The position numbers were made by a program, and so were the translations under genes. Positions 1-10,947 of a stretch of 64,000 nucleotides of DNA are shown in pieces. Every line of letters begins with the position of its first letter. Positions within the stretch are counted from its first letter, which is position 1. The notes beneath the pieces are model-generated. The model searched no databases. It worked only from the letters and a program-made list of their open reading frames with translations, and was not told the origin of the DNA. Origin of the DNA: Craspedostauros australis (lineage: Eukaryota > Bacillariophyta > Bacillariophyceae > Mastogloiales > Achnanthaceae); NCBI GenBank assembly GCA_026770025.1, contig JAMXDE010000024.1:682001-746000 (forward strand). The letters run 5' to 3'.

Positions 1-3000
1 AGGTCGAGCTGGACACAGAAGTTCCGCACACTCTGTTTGATGGCGGCGGTGCAGCGGTGTTCGGTCGTGACAAAGAACTCGAAACACTGCGCGCCGCCTT
101 TGATCAGATGGTAGTGGCTGGAAAGACAGCCAGAAGAGGCAGAAAAGCCAAGGCGACAGCATCGGAGGAGTCGGCGCCTGAACCAGTGCCCACTGGAAAA
201 ACATTGCTGCCAGCTGTGTTCGTGTGGGGCATCAGCGGCACAGGAAAGTCCAAGTTGGTCGATACCTTCTGCAATCAGTTGCGTGACGATCTCGAGAAGG
301 AGAACAGGAGGAGGCACAGAAAGAAAAAGAGCACGAAGGTCATCGCGCATCGTGATGTGCACATCCTGAAGGGCAAATTCGAAGAACATCAACAGGGCGA
401 TCCCTTCTCTGCCATCACCCAGGCGCTCTCGAACTGGTGCAAGCAACTGGCTTCTTACAACAAGCCCTCAGGAGCGACTGCGCAAGACTCAATTCCAACA
501 CCACCGACATCGACATCGCAAGTACAGGGAAACAATCCCACTCAGATTGGTGCGAAGAACAACGAAGAAGCGGCAAAGCAGAGAACCACAGGCAACCCTC
601 TCCTGCAACAACTTCGAACCAACATCAAGTCCAGTCTCCTCACATCCCAGCAAAGAAGCCTACTCCTCACCTTCGTGCCAGCATTGTCCATCCTCTTCAG
701 CAATGATGACAGTGACAACGCTTCCCCGACCTCACGACAAGCCAATTCCAGCCCCAGTGCACAATCCAATGCGCCGCAGGTTTCATTATCGAATACATCG
801 TGGAATCGATTCCAATACACCTTTGCGCAGTTCTTGAGTGCCGTCTCCTCGAAGGATTGTCCTGTCGTGATGGTGTTGGATGACTTGCAATGGGCATCGC
901 AAGAGTGCATGGAGCTGATGTCGTCCATCATGCATCGCTCCCACTTTATGTGGATCGGGACCATCCGACAAGAGGTCAATCCTCATTCACCGGATGAAGT
1001 ACTGGAATTGGAAGTCGACATGCCGTTCCGCAAGCTCTTGGCCGACATCAACTTGAACAACCCCGCCAATCCCAACACCAACAACAGCAATGGAGTCATC
1101 GACAAAGCAACAGCAACGCCCGCGTACACCGACATCCACCTCAACAACTTCGACAAGCAGCAGCTGCGTGACTGGGTATCCCAACTGTTCCAACAAGACA
1201 ACGACGCTGTGGATGAGGCAACCGATCTACTTTTCAGACAAACGGATGGTAACATTTTCCATACAGTTCAGCTTCTGGAAGACATGGAGCGAAGTCAGGT
1301 GTTGGTGTACAGTCGTAGCACCTTCCAGTGGGAGATGAATACTGCTGCTGGTGCCTCTTCCAACGACCAGGGTGGCACCGATAATGGTGGTTCTGTGGTG
1401 GAGTATGGAGGCTACAGCGGATCCAGCCACATCATCCAGCTCATCTCATCAAAGCTGCGGTCTTTGCCAACCCAGTTGCAAATGGCACTCGTGCTGGCAT
1501 CGTACATCCGATCCTCGTTCGAGTTGGAGCTGTTGCAAGTCGTGTGGGACTATGAACAGCAACACAATCCCACCAATGATATCCTTGGTGGGAATAGCAA
1601 CATGGACAACGTCAACCCAAACAAGCTGCTTGTGGATTGGTTGGAACAGGCCGTCCTCGAAGGTCTGCTCGCCAACTCCATCGGAGGCACAAGCTACCGT
1701 TTCACCCACGACCGCATCCAACAGGCTTCACGCGAGCTAGTCCCATTCGGGGAGGTACGCACGATGCTTCGCCTGCGCATAGGCGAATGTCTGTGGAATG
1801 TGTGCACAGGCAACACAAGCGGGCATTCGACGAACAAGGCAGTCTGTGACAAGGCAGTCAACAATGACAACGGCCTGATCTTCATCGCGGCCGACCATCT
1901 CAATTGCACCCCAAGTAAGGATCACATGTCGTCGACACGGCGAAACCTCGTGGTCGGTGAGCACGCTTTGCATATGTCGGCACTAGTGCCCGCCGCGACG
2001 TACCTCGAACTGGCGAACACATCGCTTCGGAAGGTGCGGGGCGACCCGTGGCAGGACCACTACGATCTGACCTTGCGGTTGCTCCGTGCTCGATGCGACG
2101 TTGAGCTCTCGCTGAACCGATATGACCTTGGCTACTCCTTGAGCGATGAGCTTCTGAAACATGCGCGGTCGGTCGATGACAAGCTCCCGACGTATGCGGT
2201 AGTGGCGAATGCCCTCGGGAAACAGAATGAGTACCGAAAGAGCTTGGAGCTGAATCAACGCTGCGCGTTGTTGTGTGGGGCACATCCCAAGCGCGCGTAC
2301 ACTTTCCATGCTGCTCGGGGATTGATATCTGCACGAGCCTACTTTCGACGGACGAGTAATGAGCAGTTCTTCCAGCAAAATCCGGTGGCCACAGACGCCC
2401 GGGTGTCATTATCCATGGTGTTCTTGCGCCAAGCCGTTCTTCGTGGATTCGAATGCAATGATGCGATTGCATGGATTCTTGCAGCGGTGAAGATGATCCA
2501 GATCACAAGACAGCACGGCATTTGCGAAGAGTCTTCGGACGCACTCGCCGCATTTGCTCTGCTCCATCAAGTTCTCGGTGATACCGAAAATGCACGAAGG
2601 TACACAGAACTGGCAAAAGAAATCCTTGGACGGATGGGCGGTGACAAGAAAAAGGAAGGGTGGATACGCTTTGTCGCCACATCCTACGTCGACGCATACT
2701 TCAAACCCTCCCACGAGGTGGCACAAACATATCAGCTCACTCGTGTGACAGCCATGGCCGCGGGAGACTTCGAAGTTGGCTTCTTGCTGTGGAACAATTT
2801 CTTGGTGCACGCATTCTTCGAAGGATATCCATTTGGTGTGCTGGTTTCAGCTGCGGACTCTTTGTTGGAGCAAATGCAGATCTACAAGATCACTGCTCAC
2901 AAAGCCATGATCATGGAAGTCAGCAAGCCATACAGATACATGAGCGGCGCGCTTGCCTTGAATTGGGAAGAGCTGATGGATCTCGACAAATGCGACAGCT

Positions 3001-3887
3001 TGGAACCACACGCCCGCGTCGGCAGTTGTTGGGCAAGGCTTCACATAGCGGTATACTTCGGTAAGTATGAATACGCAGAAAGAGTACATGAGAAATTGAA
3101 AGAGTACGGTATGGAGACGAACAGCTTTTCTTTCGCAACATCGACAGCAATCCTTCACGGCATGATGGCTTCGAATCGATACAGACAAACCAAACAAAGA
3201 AAATACCTTCGCACGCTCGCAGAACACAAGCGAAAGCTCAAACACATCTGCGAAACCAAAGGCAACAATGCATACCATCGGTACTTGATCCTCCGAGCAG
3301 AGAGGAAATCAATCAAGGTAGGAACAGCAGACCATGATACTGTCGCATCACACTATGGTGAAGCCATCGCCCGAGCCGATGCTGGGACGTATCTCCAGGA
3401 GGCAGGGTATGCGTGCGAACTAGCAGGCAACCATTTTCTGAGAGTAGGTCGCAGCTCTCAAGAGAATCATGACGCACGTGTCCGTCGGTACTTCACTCAG
3501 GCGTTGGGTTTCTACGAGTCATGTGGCGCGGAAGCAAAGTGCGCAGATTTCCGTGCCACGCATGCGGCGTTCATCGATGAGGAGGAGGTGAGCGCAGCCA
3601 AACAGAAGAGGAGCGCCGTCGTCGAAGCGAGGACCGTTTCATTCGGCGATCAGGCCGGAAAAGGCTCGAGCGCAAATGGCGACCTGGCATCGGCACGTAC
3701 TCCAATGAGTCGAGATACGATATCTCATACACTATCTCACATGATGTCCGGGGCAACGACCAACAGCCCATTTGCAGCAGGAGGGTCGAAGACGGAGGAG
3801 CGTGCAAGCGGTGATAGAAGTAGATCCACGGGCGCGAGCCCAACCATTGAGGACGACGATCTGTCGGTCTTGACTGACATGAGTTAA
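1..3887 (+). CDS. AAA-type ATPase with long helical-repeat C-terminus (5' end outside window)
   Basis: The frame is open from the first bases of the window, so the true start lies upstream. The first in-frame ATG-like codon (GTG at 57) falls inside the conserved 'VFGRDKELE' entry motif of the domain and is not a start. Counting from 57, the Walker A motif GISGTGKS is at residues 58-65, Walker B VMVLDDLQ is near 272-279 (D275/D276), and a sensor-like strand FMWIGTIR follows near 295. After about residue 620 the protein is helical and TPR-like. The C-terminal 80 residues are Ser/Thr-rich and disordered. Proteins with this architecture (ORC1/STAND-like ATPase plus helical repeats) often carry an N-terminal protein kinase and a C-terminal histidine kinase or cyclase. 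Here no output domain follows the repeats before the TAA, so any kinase would have to lie upstream of the window. Role inferred: signal-responsive NTPase switch; the ligand is unknown. Confidence 0.78.
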   Translation, partial: VELDTEVPHTLFDGGGAAVFGRDKELETLRAAFDQMVVAGKTARRGRKAKATASEESAPEPVPTGKTLLPAVFVWGISGTGKSKLVDTFCNQLRDDLEKENRRRHRKKKSTKVIAHRDVHILKGKFEEHQQGDPFSAITQALSNWCKQLASYNKPSGATAQDSIPTPPTSTSQVQGNNPTQIGAKNNEEAAKQRTTGNPLLQQLRTNIKSSLLTSQQRSLLLTFVPALSILFSNDDSDNASPTSRQANSSPSAQSNAPQVSLSNTSWNRFQYTFAQFLSAVSSKDCPVVMVLDDLQWASQECMELMSSIMHRSHFMWIGTIRQEVNPHSPDEVLELEVDMPFRKLLADINLNNPANPNTNNSNGVIDKATATPAYTDIHLNNFDKQQLRDWVSQLFQQDNDAVDEATDLLFRQTDGNIFHTVQLLEDMERSQVLVYSRSTFQWEMNTAAGASSNDQGGTDNGGSVVEYGGYSGSSHIIQLISSKLRSLPTQLQMALVLASYIRSSFELELLQVVWDYEQQHNPTNDILGGNSNMDNVNPNKLLVDWLEQAVLEGLLANSIGGTSYRFTHDRIQQASRELVPFGEVRTMLRLRIGECLWNVCTGNTSGHSTNKAVCDKAVNNDNGLIFIAADHLNCTPSKDHMSSTRRNLVVGEHALHMSALVPAATYLELANTSLRKVRGDPWQDHYDLTLRLLRARCDVELSLNRYDLGYSLSDELLKHARSVDDKLPTYAVVANALGKQNEYRKSLELNQRCALLCGAHPKRAYTFHAARGLISARAYFRRTSNEQFFQQNPVATDARVSLSMVFLRQAVLRGFECNDAIAWILAAVKMIQITRQHGICEESSDALAAFALLHQVLGDTENARRYTELAKEILGRMGGDKKKEGWIRFVATSYVDAYFKPSHEVAQTYQLTRVTAMAAGDFEVGFLLWNNFLVHAFFEGYPFGVLVSAADSLLEQMQIYKITAHKAMIMEVSKPYRYMSGALALNWEELMDLDKCDSLEPHARVGSCWARLHIAVYFGKYEYAERVHEKLKEYGMETNSFSFATSTAILHGMMASNRYRQTKQRKYLRTLAEHKRKLKHICETKGNNAYHRYLILRAERKSIKVGTADHDTVASHYGEAIARADAGTYLQEAGYACELAGNHFLRVGRSSQENHDARVRRYFTQALGFYESCGAEAKCADFRATHAAFIDEEEVSAAKQKRSAVVEARTVSFGDQAGKGSSANGDLASARTPMSRDTISHTLSHMMSGATTNSPFAAGGSKTEERASGDRSRSTGASPTIEDDDLSVLTDMS

Positions 3888-4707
3888 GATAGTCATGGGA
3901 TCGTGGTGAGGATGAAACGACGTCAATGCCGGTGGACTATGGCAAGGAGCCAAGCTGCTCCAACTTGATGTTGGGTGTGAAATACAGCATCATACGGCGG
4001 TGGTGGTGGTGACAGCGCGAAGAGTCTAGAGTCTAGCCGTCGATGGATAGCTGTTTTTTGCGCTTTTTCTGACAGTGTATTGTCATTTTAGCTCACAAAA
4101 TGCTTGATTCTGTACCAACTGTTCTAGTGTGGCGGAATCGGATGGAAAATGAAGAAACGAACAATCTCACGTACATCCCATATCGTGTTCAAAGATCGCG
4201 TGAGTCGAAAAAGTGGTTGACACGAGTGCACGTTTGACACAAACTCGTTCGGGTCTGTGTTGCAATCGTGCACGAACAAACGTCACACGTTTGGCCAACA
4301 GATTCCATACAAACGTGCACTTCGTGGTTGTTCGCGCTTCCGCAATTCCTAACAACCCAACAACCCAACCTGGATGAATGAGCACCAACTGAGGCGCATC
4401 TGCGGATGCCTGCTACAACCCTGCCGAGTGCTCATGATCCTCTGGGGGTCCATCGATGCAACTGACAATCGGTAGGAGCTCTTCAGCCACATGATCCACC
4501 GCACCGACTGTGAAATCAAAGATGACGACAGCATCAGCACGCCGATCCGCATTAGTGTGGACAGCACAGATCTCTCAACGTTGGAATTTCCGGAACATGC
4601 GGCATCCTATCTCATGAAGCGCAGCTGAGCAACATAAAACACTTTTCTGTTCATATTCTGCGTCCTCTAATCCCAGCACCCAACAGAAGCATAGTCTGAA
4701 ACGAACC
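3888..4707. other. Intergenic region upstream of argJ
   Basis: These 820 bases separate two plus-strand genes. Only short, unconvincing open frames are present on either strand. The last ~100 bases should hold the argJ 5' UTR and promoter. I see no recognisable RNA gene or repeat. Confidence 0.5.
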
Positions 4708-6384
4708 ATGAAGATCTCAGTCACATCATCCCTCTGCACCCTCCTCAGCTTCCTGGGTTCCCAATCCACATCGGTGGCATTCTCGGCAGCGCCTGCGTTG
4801 CGTCGCACCACGCAATTGCATGATGCAGCAGCCGCGAGCACCAAGGACACGCCCATCACATTGCCGGACTTCCAAGATGCTGCAGAATACCTCGAATACA
4901 TGAGGCAGATCGCGGACTTGCCACAAGGATTTCAGGTGGGCACAGCCTCTGGGACCTTCGTATCGCTCGAAGCACCAGCGATGGGGGACTTGCCCATTCG
5001 CGGCACGGTGATCTAGATGCCGCAGGGTCCAACGGAGAATTGGGCGGCCGTCTTCACATCGAATCGGGTGAGTGGCGTTGGGTCAAAACGCCAGAGAGGA
5101 CTCTGGAGTGTGGAATGCAATGGAGTGGAGTATGCGACAACGCATTGTACCTTTTGTCTGAAGGTTTTGATGTTCGCCTGTCGACAGACAGCTGTCACCT
5201 ATCCATTCACTCATTCACCCACGCGATGATGTCTCCATTCATCTATTGTATCCAATCATTCCAAACCTTTCGACATGCAGTTCCCTGGTGCACCGGTCCT
5301 CGTTGGACGCCAACGACTGGCGGACGGTGGGCCATTGCAAGCAGTCGTCATCAACAACAAGGTCTCCAACGTCTGTCCCGGCAATGATGGCGTCGCAGCA
5401 TCGGAACAAGTGTGCCAGGCCGTCGCAGACGGTCTCAACCTGGAATCATCTCAGCTGGTCCTGCCATCCTCCACCGGCGTCATTGGTTGGCGATTGCCAT
5501 CGGAGGAATTATCAAGCACCATCATCCCGACAGCATTGCAGCAGTTTACAACTTCGGCGTTGGATGCGGCAGAAGCCATCATGACGACGGACCGATTCCC
5601 CAAAATCCGCAGTCGCACGCTATCGAATGGCGCGCGCATCGTGGGCATCGCCAAAGGTGCCGGCATGATCGAACCCAACATGGCCACCATGCTGTCGTAC
5701 ATCCTGACCGATGCCACCATCTCCAAATCCGAACTGCAAACCATGTTGAAATCGTGCGTCGATGAATCCTTCAATGCCATGTCGGTCGATGGAGATGAAT
5801 CCACCAGCGATACCGTTGTCATGATGGCATCGAATCACGTCGAAGCAGCGACGGATGCCAGCGAATTCAAAGAAGCGCTGATGGAAGTGTGCCAAGGTCT
5901 GGCGGCTGACATTGTGCGCAACGGGGAAGGCACATCGCACGTGATGCGCGTGAAGATCACCAACTTTCCTGGCACCATGGAACAGGCACGCTACCTGGGA
6001 CGCGACATCGTTAATTCCCCGTTGTTTAAAACCGCCGTGGCAGGCAATGACCCCAACACGGGAAGATTAGCTCGCGCTATCGGTGCCTACATGGGCATGC
6101 ACATGCCAGGCGATGCCGATGTTTCCACCATGTCCCTGACGCTGGGTGGGCGCACCATCTTTCAGAATGAGAAGTTCGTGCTGGAAGGCGACGCCGTTGA
6201 GAAGGAGCTCGGCGCGCACATGGAAGCAGCGCAGTATGGAGATGCGACCGATTTCCCACCACATCAAAAATTCGTGGAGATCGGTGTGGACTTTGGATCT
6301 GCCGGTGGGGATGGTGCCATCACGGTGCTGGGTAGTGATCTGACAGGCGAGTATGTCGTCGTCAACGCGGATTATCGCAGCTAG
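4708..6384 (+). CDS. argJ: Glutamate N-acetyltransferase / ornithine acetyltransferase (ArgJ), two exons, one in-frame TAG
   Basis: Exon 1 is 4708-5067 and exon 2 is 5281-6384. ArgJ moves the acetyl group from N-acetylornithine to glutamate in the cyclic arginine pathway and may also use acetyl-CoA. Family signatures are clear: VFTSNR at the end of exon 1, FPGAPVLVG at the start of exon 2, VVINNKVSNVCPG, and the autocleavage site ATML with its nucleophilic Thr at about residue 256 of the precursor. The N-terminus is a signal-like hydrophobic segment followed by SVAFSAAP, resembling a diatom bipartite plastid presequence, so plastid import is likely. Oddity: codon 103 (5014-5016) is TAG, in frame and flanked by conserved family sequence on both sides. 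TAG is also the natural terminator of this gene, so code reassignment is unlikely. It may be a null allele, a sequencing error or a readthrough site. Confidence 0.9.
5068..5280 (+). other. argJ intron (213 bp, phase 0)
   Basis: The donor GTGAGT follows the AAT CGG codons and the acceptor CATGCAG precedes TTC CCT GGT. Removing the intron joins ...TSNR to FPGAPV..., the sequence expected for ArgJ. The intron contains stops in the reading frame. Confidence 0.88.
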
Positions 6385-7915
6385 AGCAATTGACGACAAA
6401 CGAAGATGTACCATAATCACGCAATAGCTCTCGCAAGCATGATGGTGTATTGGCCCAAAATCCTCATACATATGTACCCGTACGCAAATATTGTCATACG
6501 ATACTATCAATGCTCCTCGTACCGGTATTATCAGAACAGATTCACTTCTTGAGTTTTGCCTTCATCATGATTTCCATCTTTTGCTTCGTTTCGGCCTTGA
6601 TGACTTGCTTCAGCAACCACACCAACTCCGAACGCGTTTCCTGCAGCTGTTCCACCTTGCCCTTCGCCAACTCGATGGATCCCTTCAGCCGCACGCTCTT
6701 GAGTTTCTTGTTGGATCTCTGCTGTTGTTGCTCTTGTTCCGCCTGCTGGTCTGCCTCTTCGCGTTCCTGCACACGCTTGCGTTTGCGATCTTCCTGTTCC
6801 TGATTCCAACGTTGCAAGAATTCGGTGCGCAGCGCAGCCTTGCGATCTTCCCATTCCTTGGCGCGCTGCTGCTCATGGTGGTGCAGCAGATGCTGCTCGA
6901 ACTCTTGGTGCTTGCGTTGCGCCAGCTGCCGATGGTTGTCCCGCGCTTCTTGCAACACGCGCTCCTTCGTTGCCAACGCTGCGTCCAATCGATCCTGCGC
7001 TTGCTGGGCTTTGCGATGCAGTAGCTCCTGCTGTTCCTGATTGTACTGCAGCTTGGCGAAGGCATGCTTCAAGCGCTGGCGTGCGTTGACGGAGGATTGG
7101 GTGAGCTTCTGCTGCTGCTGCTTCAAGGCCGTCGCTTCGTCGATCGCTGCACGTGCCGCGGCAGCAGCCTCTTTCTTCAGCAGGGATTGCTGCTTCTGTC
7201 TCTGCTTGAGCTGCTGCTTGTCCTTCTTCTTATCGATTCGCTTCAGTCTCTTGGGTGGCACTGCCACCTTCACATGCCTATCCAGCAGGTATCTGCTGCC
7301 CGAATGGATGAAGTTCTGCACCACCTTCGATGTGGAGGCCCGCACTGAACGGATAGGAACGGAGAAGAAGCTGGCGTTGCCGGTCAACGAGAATGTTGAT
7401 GCTGATGATGCTGACGATGCAGATGACTTGAGCGTCGTGGACTTTCCGCCACACAGCCAGGACGGTGGTGGGATCCACTCAGGAATGGACGGGACGGGGT
7501 TCGCACTGCCACTCGCACTTGCATTCGAGCTGGAGCTGTTTGCTTCTGAATTTGCGATTGAGGTTGAGTTCAACTCCAGACCTGGTTCTGCCGCTGCAGC
7601 AGCCTCGTGTCGCGAAGATCGCCCCGAAGCGCGGTCTGAATCATGGTCTGCAGAAGCAGCTGACATAGACAGAGCAGCAAGAGGCGCCGATGGAGTGTGG
7701 GCAGAAGCATTGGCACTGGCAGACGCGGACAGCGATGAGTTTGGAACAGGCGGAGCATAGCGGCTGTTTCCAATGCTGTTGTTCGTTGCCACGCTACTGA
7801 ACGAGGACCGTTCGGATGGTCTCTTGTCTGGCTTCGTGGAGATGCCTCCACTTTCATTGGCTGCAGGATCAGCACCCTGTCGATCAGCGGAACTTGTGCT
7901 GTTCCTCTTTTGTTG

Positions 7916-7933
7916 TTGTTGTTCTTGCGGCTG
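7916..7933. repeat. Left copy of the LINE target-site duplication
   Basis: TTGTTGTTCTTGCGGCTG, identical to 10948-10965. The exact left edge is ambiguous by a few bases because the host sequence here is a TTG repeat. Confidence 0.85.
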
Positions 7934-10618
7934 ACGAGGATTACTAAGACGTTGGAATACCCCATGGAGGCAATCACTCTTACCCAACGGCAGTGGGACT
8001 TCATATACGCGCCGATTTGGACTAAGGCCCTTCCCCGAGGGGGTGTGGCCCGGTCGTTCCCAAGAGCTGTGCTTTACGGGCCCAGGGCCCATGGGGGGAT
8101 TGGGATGCGCAACCCCGCGGTTTGGCAGCTGTCGGTGCAAATACAGTCGATGGCTCATGAGGTGAACACAGGCTCCATCACAGGCCGAATGATCCAGCTG
8201 TCGATCGAACAAACCAAGCTTGAGACCGCCGGAGGCGGACCACTTTTCCAGCAAAGCTTTGCCGAATGCAAGGGCCACATCACGCCGACGTGGGTGACCC
8301 AAGTGTGGTCGAACGCCCAGCGCTTCGGTGTTTCCATTGTGGAGACGGGGGTGTCAATCGAGAGACAACGAGTGGGAGATGTGTTCTTGCTGGACAGCTG
8401 GCGCTGTCAGGGGTATAGCTCCAAGCAGAAGGCGGTGCTCAATGAATGCCGCATGCAACTGGGGGTGGTTACCCTTGCGGATATGGTGACAGCGGATGGT
8501 ACCAGCATCATGCGACTGGCCTTTGACGGAGTTCAGGCGGGAACCCAGGGATCCAGCGGGCGCCCTCGCGTGCCACGGAAGCTTACCCGCAAACACTGGC
8601 TGCTGTGGCAAGAGTGGATTGAAGGATTGACGGAGGGCCGCCATCTGCGCTTACGACGACGAATGCAGGCGTGGCTGCGGGATGACAGGGGGTGGTTGTG
8701 GTGGCGACGGCCCAATGACGACGGTGTCGCATGGCAGTGGTTGGACTCCGGCTTCCGAGTGTGGCGCAGGACGCAAGGTCGGAGGGCAAGAAGGGCGGAG
8801 TTCCAAGCCACCAACGAGGTGAGCGCACGCCTGCCTACGCATGCCCGGCGCTCCTCCGTCCAGTGTGTGAACCCCCATGGGGTGGTGCTCGCAGTGGTAG
8901 AAACGCCACGAATAGGGGAGACAGTGCCAAATACTCCGCGCGACAAGCCCGACGGTTCAAATCAAGCCTGGGAGCGGGACCAGGTGTCGGGAGATGCGTC
9001 AGACGCGGAACTGAGAGCGGCCATTCGCAGAGGGGATCTTATGGCGGTCAGTGATGGCTCGTTCAAGCGAGGATTTGGGACGTCGGCCTACGTCTTACAC
9101 ATCATGGACTCCGGGGTGCAGCGCACGGGGTGCAACGTAGTGCCAGGGGCAAGGGAAGTGCAGTCGGCGTACCGAAGTGAACTAGCTGGAGTGGCTGGGG
9201 TTCTGCGTGAGCTCGTGGAGCTGGAAAGGGGCGGCGACCTCGGACCAGGACCGGTAGTGATAGGGTTAGACGGGATGAAGGCGATGGAGAACAGCAGGGA
9301 TGGAGTGGCACATGTGGGCAGGCCGTCGTTCGATATGCTAGATCATATCAAGGCGCTGCGTCGGAGGTTGGCTGTGGCGGTGCGTTTCCGGTGGGTGCGA
9401 GGGCACCAGGACGACCAGTCGGAAGTGCTGGATCAATGGGCGCTTCTCAATGTCCACTGCGATTCGGAGGCCAAAAAGTACTGGGACAAGATGCAGCACA
9501 AGACACCACCCCAGTGGCGCAGCGACGGCTCATTTGCCTGGAAGTTGTACGTGGGAGACATGAAGTCGTCTTGGGCGGCCGCAGGCATACATGATGCAGT
9601 GGTAGGCGGGGCGGTTGAGACCTATTGGGACAAGAAAATGGGGCGAGTGCGACAGGACAGCGGCTCTATTGAGGCCCACGGGCGCCGAAGTGCATGTGCG
9701 AGAGCATCCTGGAAGCAGCGGCTGTTTGTGGCAAAGATGTCCACGGGCTTTATCGGGGTCGGCGTCAAGCTGAAGCAGTACGGCGCCGAAGAGCGGTGCC
9801 CGTGGTGTGGGCAGGCCGAGTCCGTTATGCATGTGGTCAGGTGTTCAGCTTCAGGAGGAGGCTGGGAGGAGTGCTTTCAACAGTACGTGGAGGAGTTGGA
9901 GACCATCGGTACGAGTGGTCCGCTTGTCAGCTTGGTCTACTCAAGTCTTCGGGGGTTCTGTGGCCGTGCTGTGAGGGAGGGCTTCCAGGAGGAGGTTCCT
10001 GTGCGATGGTGGCCCGTTCTCATGGGCTGGATACCGCGAGATTGGTGTGAGCAGCAACAGAGGTGGTTCGTGGAGCACGGGTCGGGACGGCGTTTCTACA
10101 CCGTGGAGTCCTGGGCCCGCGACGCGGTTCTGGCAGGTTGGCGCTTTGTGCACAGCATGTGGCGGTGTCGTAATCAGGCTAAGCGAGCGGAGGCGGCAGT
10201 CCTCGCCGCGATGAGTGCGCGACGTGAGGAGCTAGAGGAGGTCACGGAGAGACACAACGGTTTCAGTGGGTGGGAGGGGTGCGACTTGGCAGTGGCCGGG
10301 AGTGGTGCTGCACCTAGTCCGTTGGCGGGGGCTGACACGAGACGAGCATGGCTTCGGTTTGTGCGCGCAGTGCGTGCACGGGCCCCGGACAATGTCGCTG
10401 TGGAGGCGGCGGACTCCGGCGGCAGTGCGGTCGGCTCGAATCCACCAGATACGGGAGGGTCAGGCGAGTTTGCATGGTACAGCAGGGAGGACGATGGCGA
10501 CTATCGGGGCATTGTGGTCGACGATACAGACGCCGAAGGCGCTCCAGCCCGAGCACAGGCCGCCTGCGGCGGCCTGTGCAGGGCAGAGCGCCTTCGGCTG
10601 GGCATGGTGGGCGATTGA
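7934..10618 (+). CDS. LINE ORF2 C-terminal part: RT thumb/connection, RNase H, zinc-knuckle
   Basis: The frame opens at the truncation point with TRITKTLEYPM, typical of the region just after the RT fingers/palm in algal LINEs. An RNase H1-like domain spans roughly 9040-9480, with the acidic residues visible in order: D in AVSDGSF, E in AYRSELAG, D in IGLDGMKA and D in VHCDSEAK. A Cys/His cluster CPWCGQAESVMHVVRC follows near 9800. The remaining 250 residues are Trp/Arg-rich and unassigned. The endonuclease and the catalytic RT motifs are absent because of the truncation, so this copy cannot move on its own. An upstream ATG-less extension (to 7910) is host sequence read through. Confidence 0.85.
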   Translation, partial: TRITKTLEYPMEAITLTQRQWDFIYAPIWTKALPRGGVARSFPRAVLYGPRAHGGIGMRNPAVWQLSVQIQSMAHEVNTGSITGRMIQLSIEQTKLETAGGGPLFQQSFAECKGHITPTWVTQVWSNAQRFGVSIVETGVSIERQRVGDVFLLDSWRCQGYSSKQKAVLNECRMQLGVVTLADMVTADGTSIMRLAFDGVQAGTQGSSGRPRVPRKLTRKHWLLWQEWIEGLTEGRHLRLRRRMQAWLRDDRGWLWWRRPNDDGVAWQWLDSGFRVWRRTQGRRARRAEFQATNEVSARLPTHARRSSVQCVNPHGVVLAVVETPRIGETVPNTPRDKPDGSNQAWERDQVSGDASDAELRAAIRRGDLMAVSDGSFKRGFGTSAYVLHIMDSGVQRTGCNVVPGAREVQSAYRSELAGVAGVLRELVELERGGDLGPGPVVIGLDGMKAMENSRDGVAHVGRPSFDMLDHIKALRRRLAVAVRFRWVRGHQDDQSEVLDQWALLNVHCDSEAKKYWDKMQHKTPPQWRSDGSFAWKLYVGDMKSSWAAAGIHDAVVGGAVETYWDKKMGRVRQDSGSIEAHGRRSACARASWKQRLFVAKMSTGFIGVGVKLKQYGAEERCPWCGQAESVMHVVRCSASGGGWEECFQQYVEELETIGTSGPLVSLVYSSLRGFCGRAVREGFQEEVPVRWWPVLMGWIPRDWCEQQQRWFVEHGSGRRFYTVESWARDAVLAGWRFVHSMWRCRNQAKRAEAAVLAAMSARREELEEVTERHNGFSGWEGCDLAVAGSGAAPSPLAGADTRRAWLRFVRAVRARAPDNVAVEAADSGGSAVGSNPPDTGGSGEFAWYSREDDGDYRGIVVDDTDAEGAPARAQAACGGLCRAERLRLGMVGD

Positions 10619-10947
10619 GGTGACGCGCTTCCCGTGTCGGCACGTGAGTGGGCCCCAGCCCCAGCCGAAGACGATCGGGCCCGAACCCGGGCCGCCTCCG
10701 GCAGCTCGGGTGCAGGCCGATCGCCTTCGGCTGGGGCCGTGGGCCCGTAGCAAGGCGGCCGTTTGGCGGGGACGGGTCTCAGGTCCGGCGCCCTAGGCAC
10801 GGTGGTCGTCTGGATTTAGTGAGTGGGCGTGGCAGGCGCTCTTGTTTGTAATGCTCGACCTGGCCGTGGCCGTGCGTCGCGGTCGGGCGAGCCTAAAGCC
10901 CTCGGGGCACCCCTTTCTTGGGTTAGTCATTGTGGTTATTATTATTA
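7934..10947 (+). mobile_element. 5'-truncated LINE (non-LTR retrotransposon), about 3.0 kb
   Basis: The element begins abruptly inside its ORF, downstream of the reverse-transcriptase core, and ends in a short TTATTATTATTATT tail. It lies between perfect 18-bp duplications of host sequence. 5' truncation, a simple-repeat 3' tail and a target-site duplication together are the marks of target-primed reverse transcription. The 3' UTR (10619-10930) is very GC-rich with short internal repeats such as GCCTTCGGCTGGG. The ORF has no internal stop and the duplications are identical, so the insertion is young. Clade was not assigned: an RNase H domain after the RT points to an I/R1/Tad-like group. Confidence 0.88.

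Noticed and set aside
5017-5229. Separate small gene starting at the ATG right after the argJ TAG
   Set aside because: The first 17 codons are conserved ArgJ sequence and the rest is intron.
6542-8302. 586-codon minus-strand frame taken as one native protein
   Set aside because: Its first 123 codons are antisense LINE sequence; the true N-terminus lies beyond the insertion at 11028.
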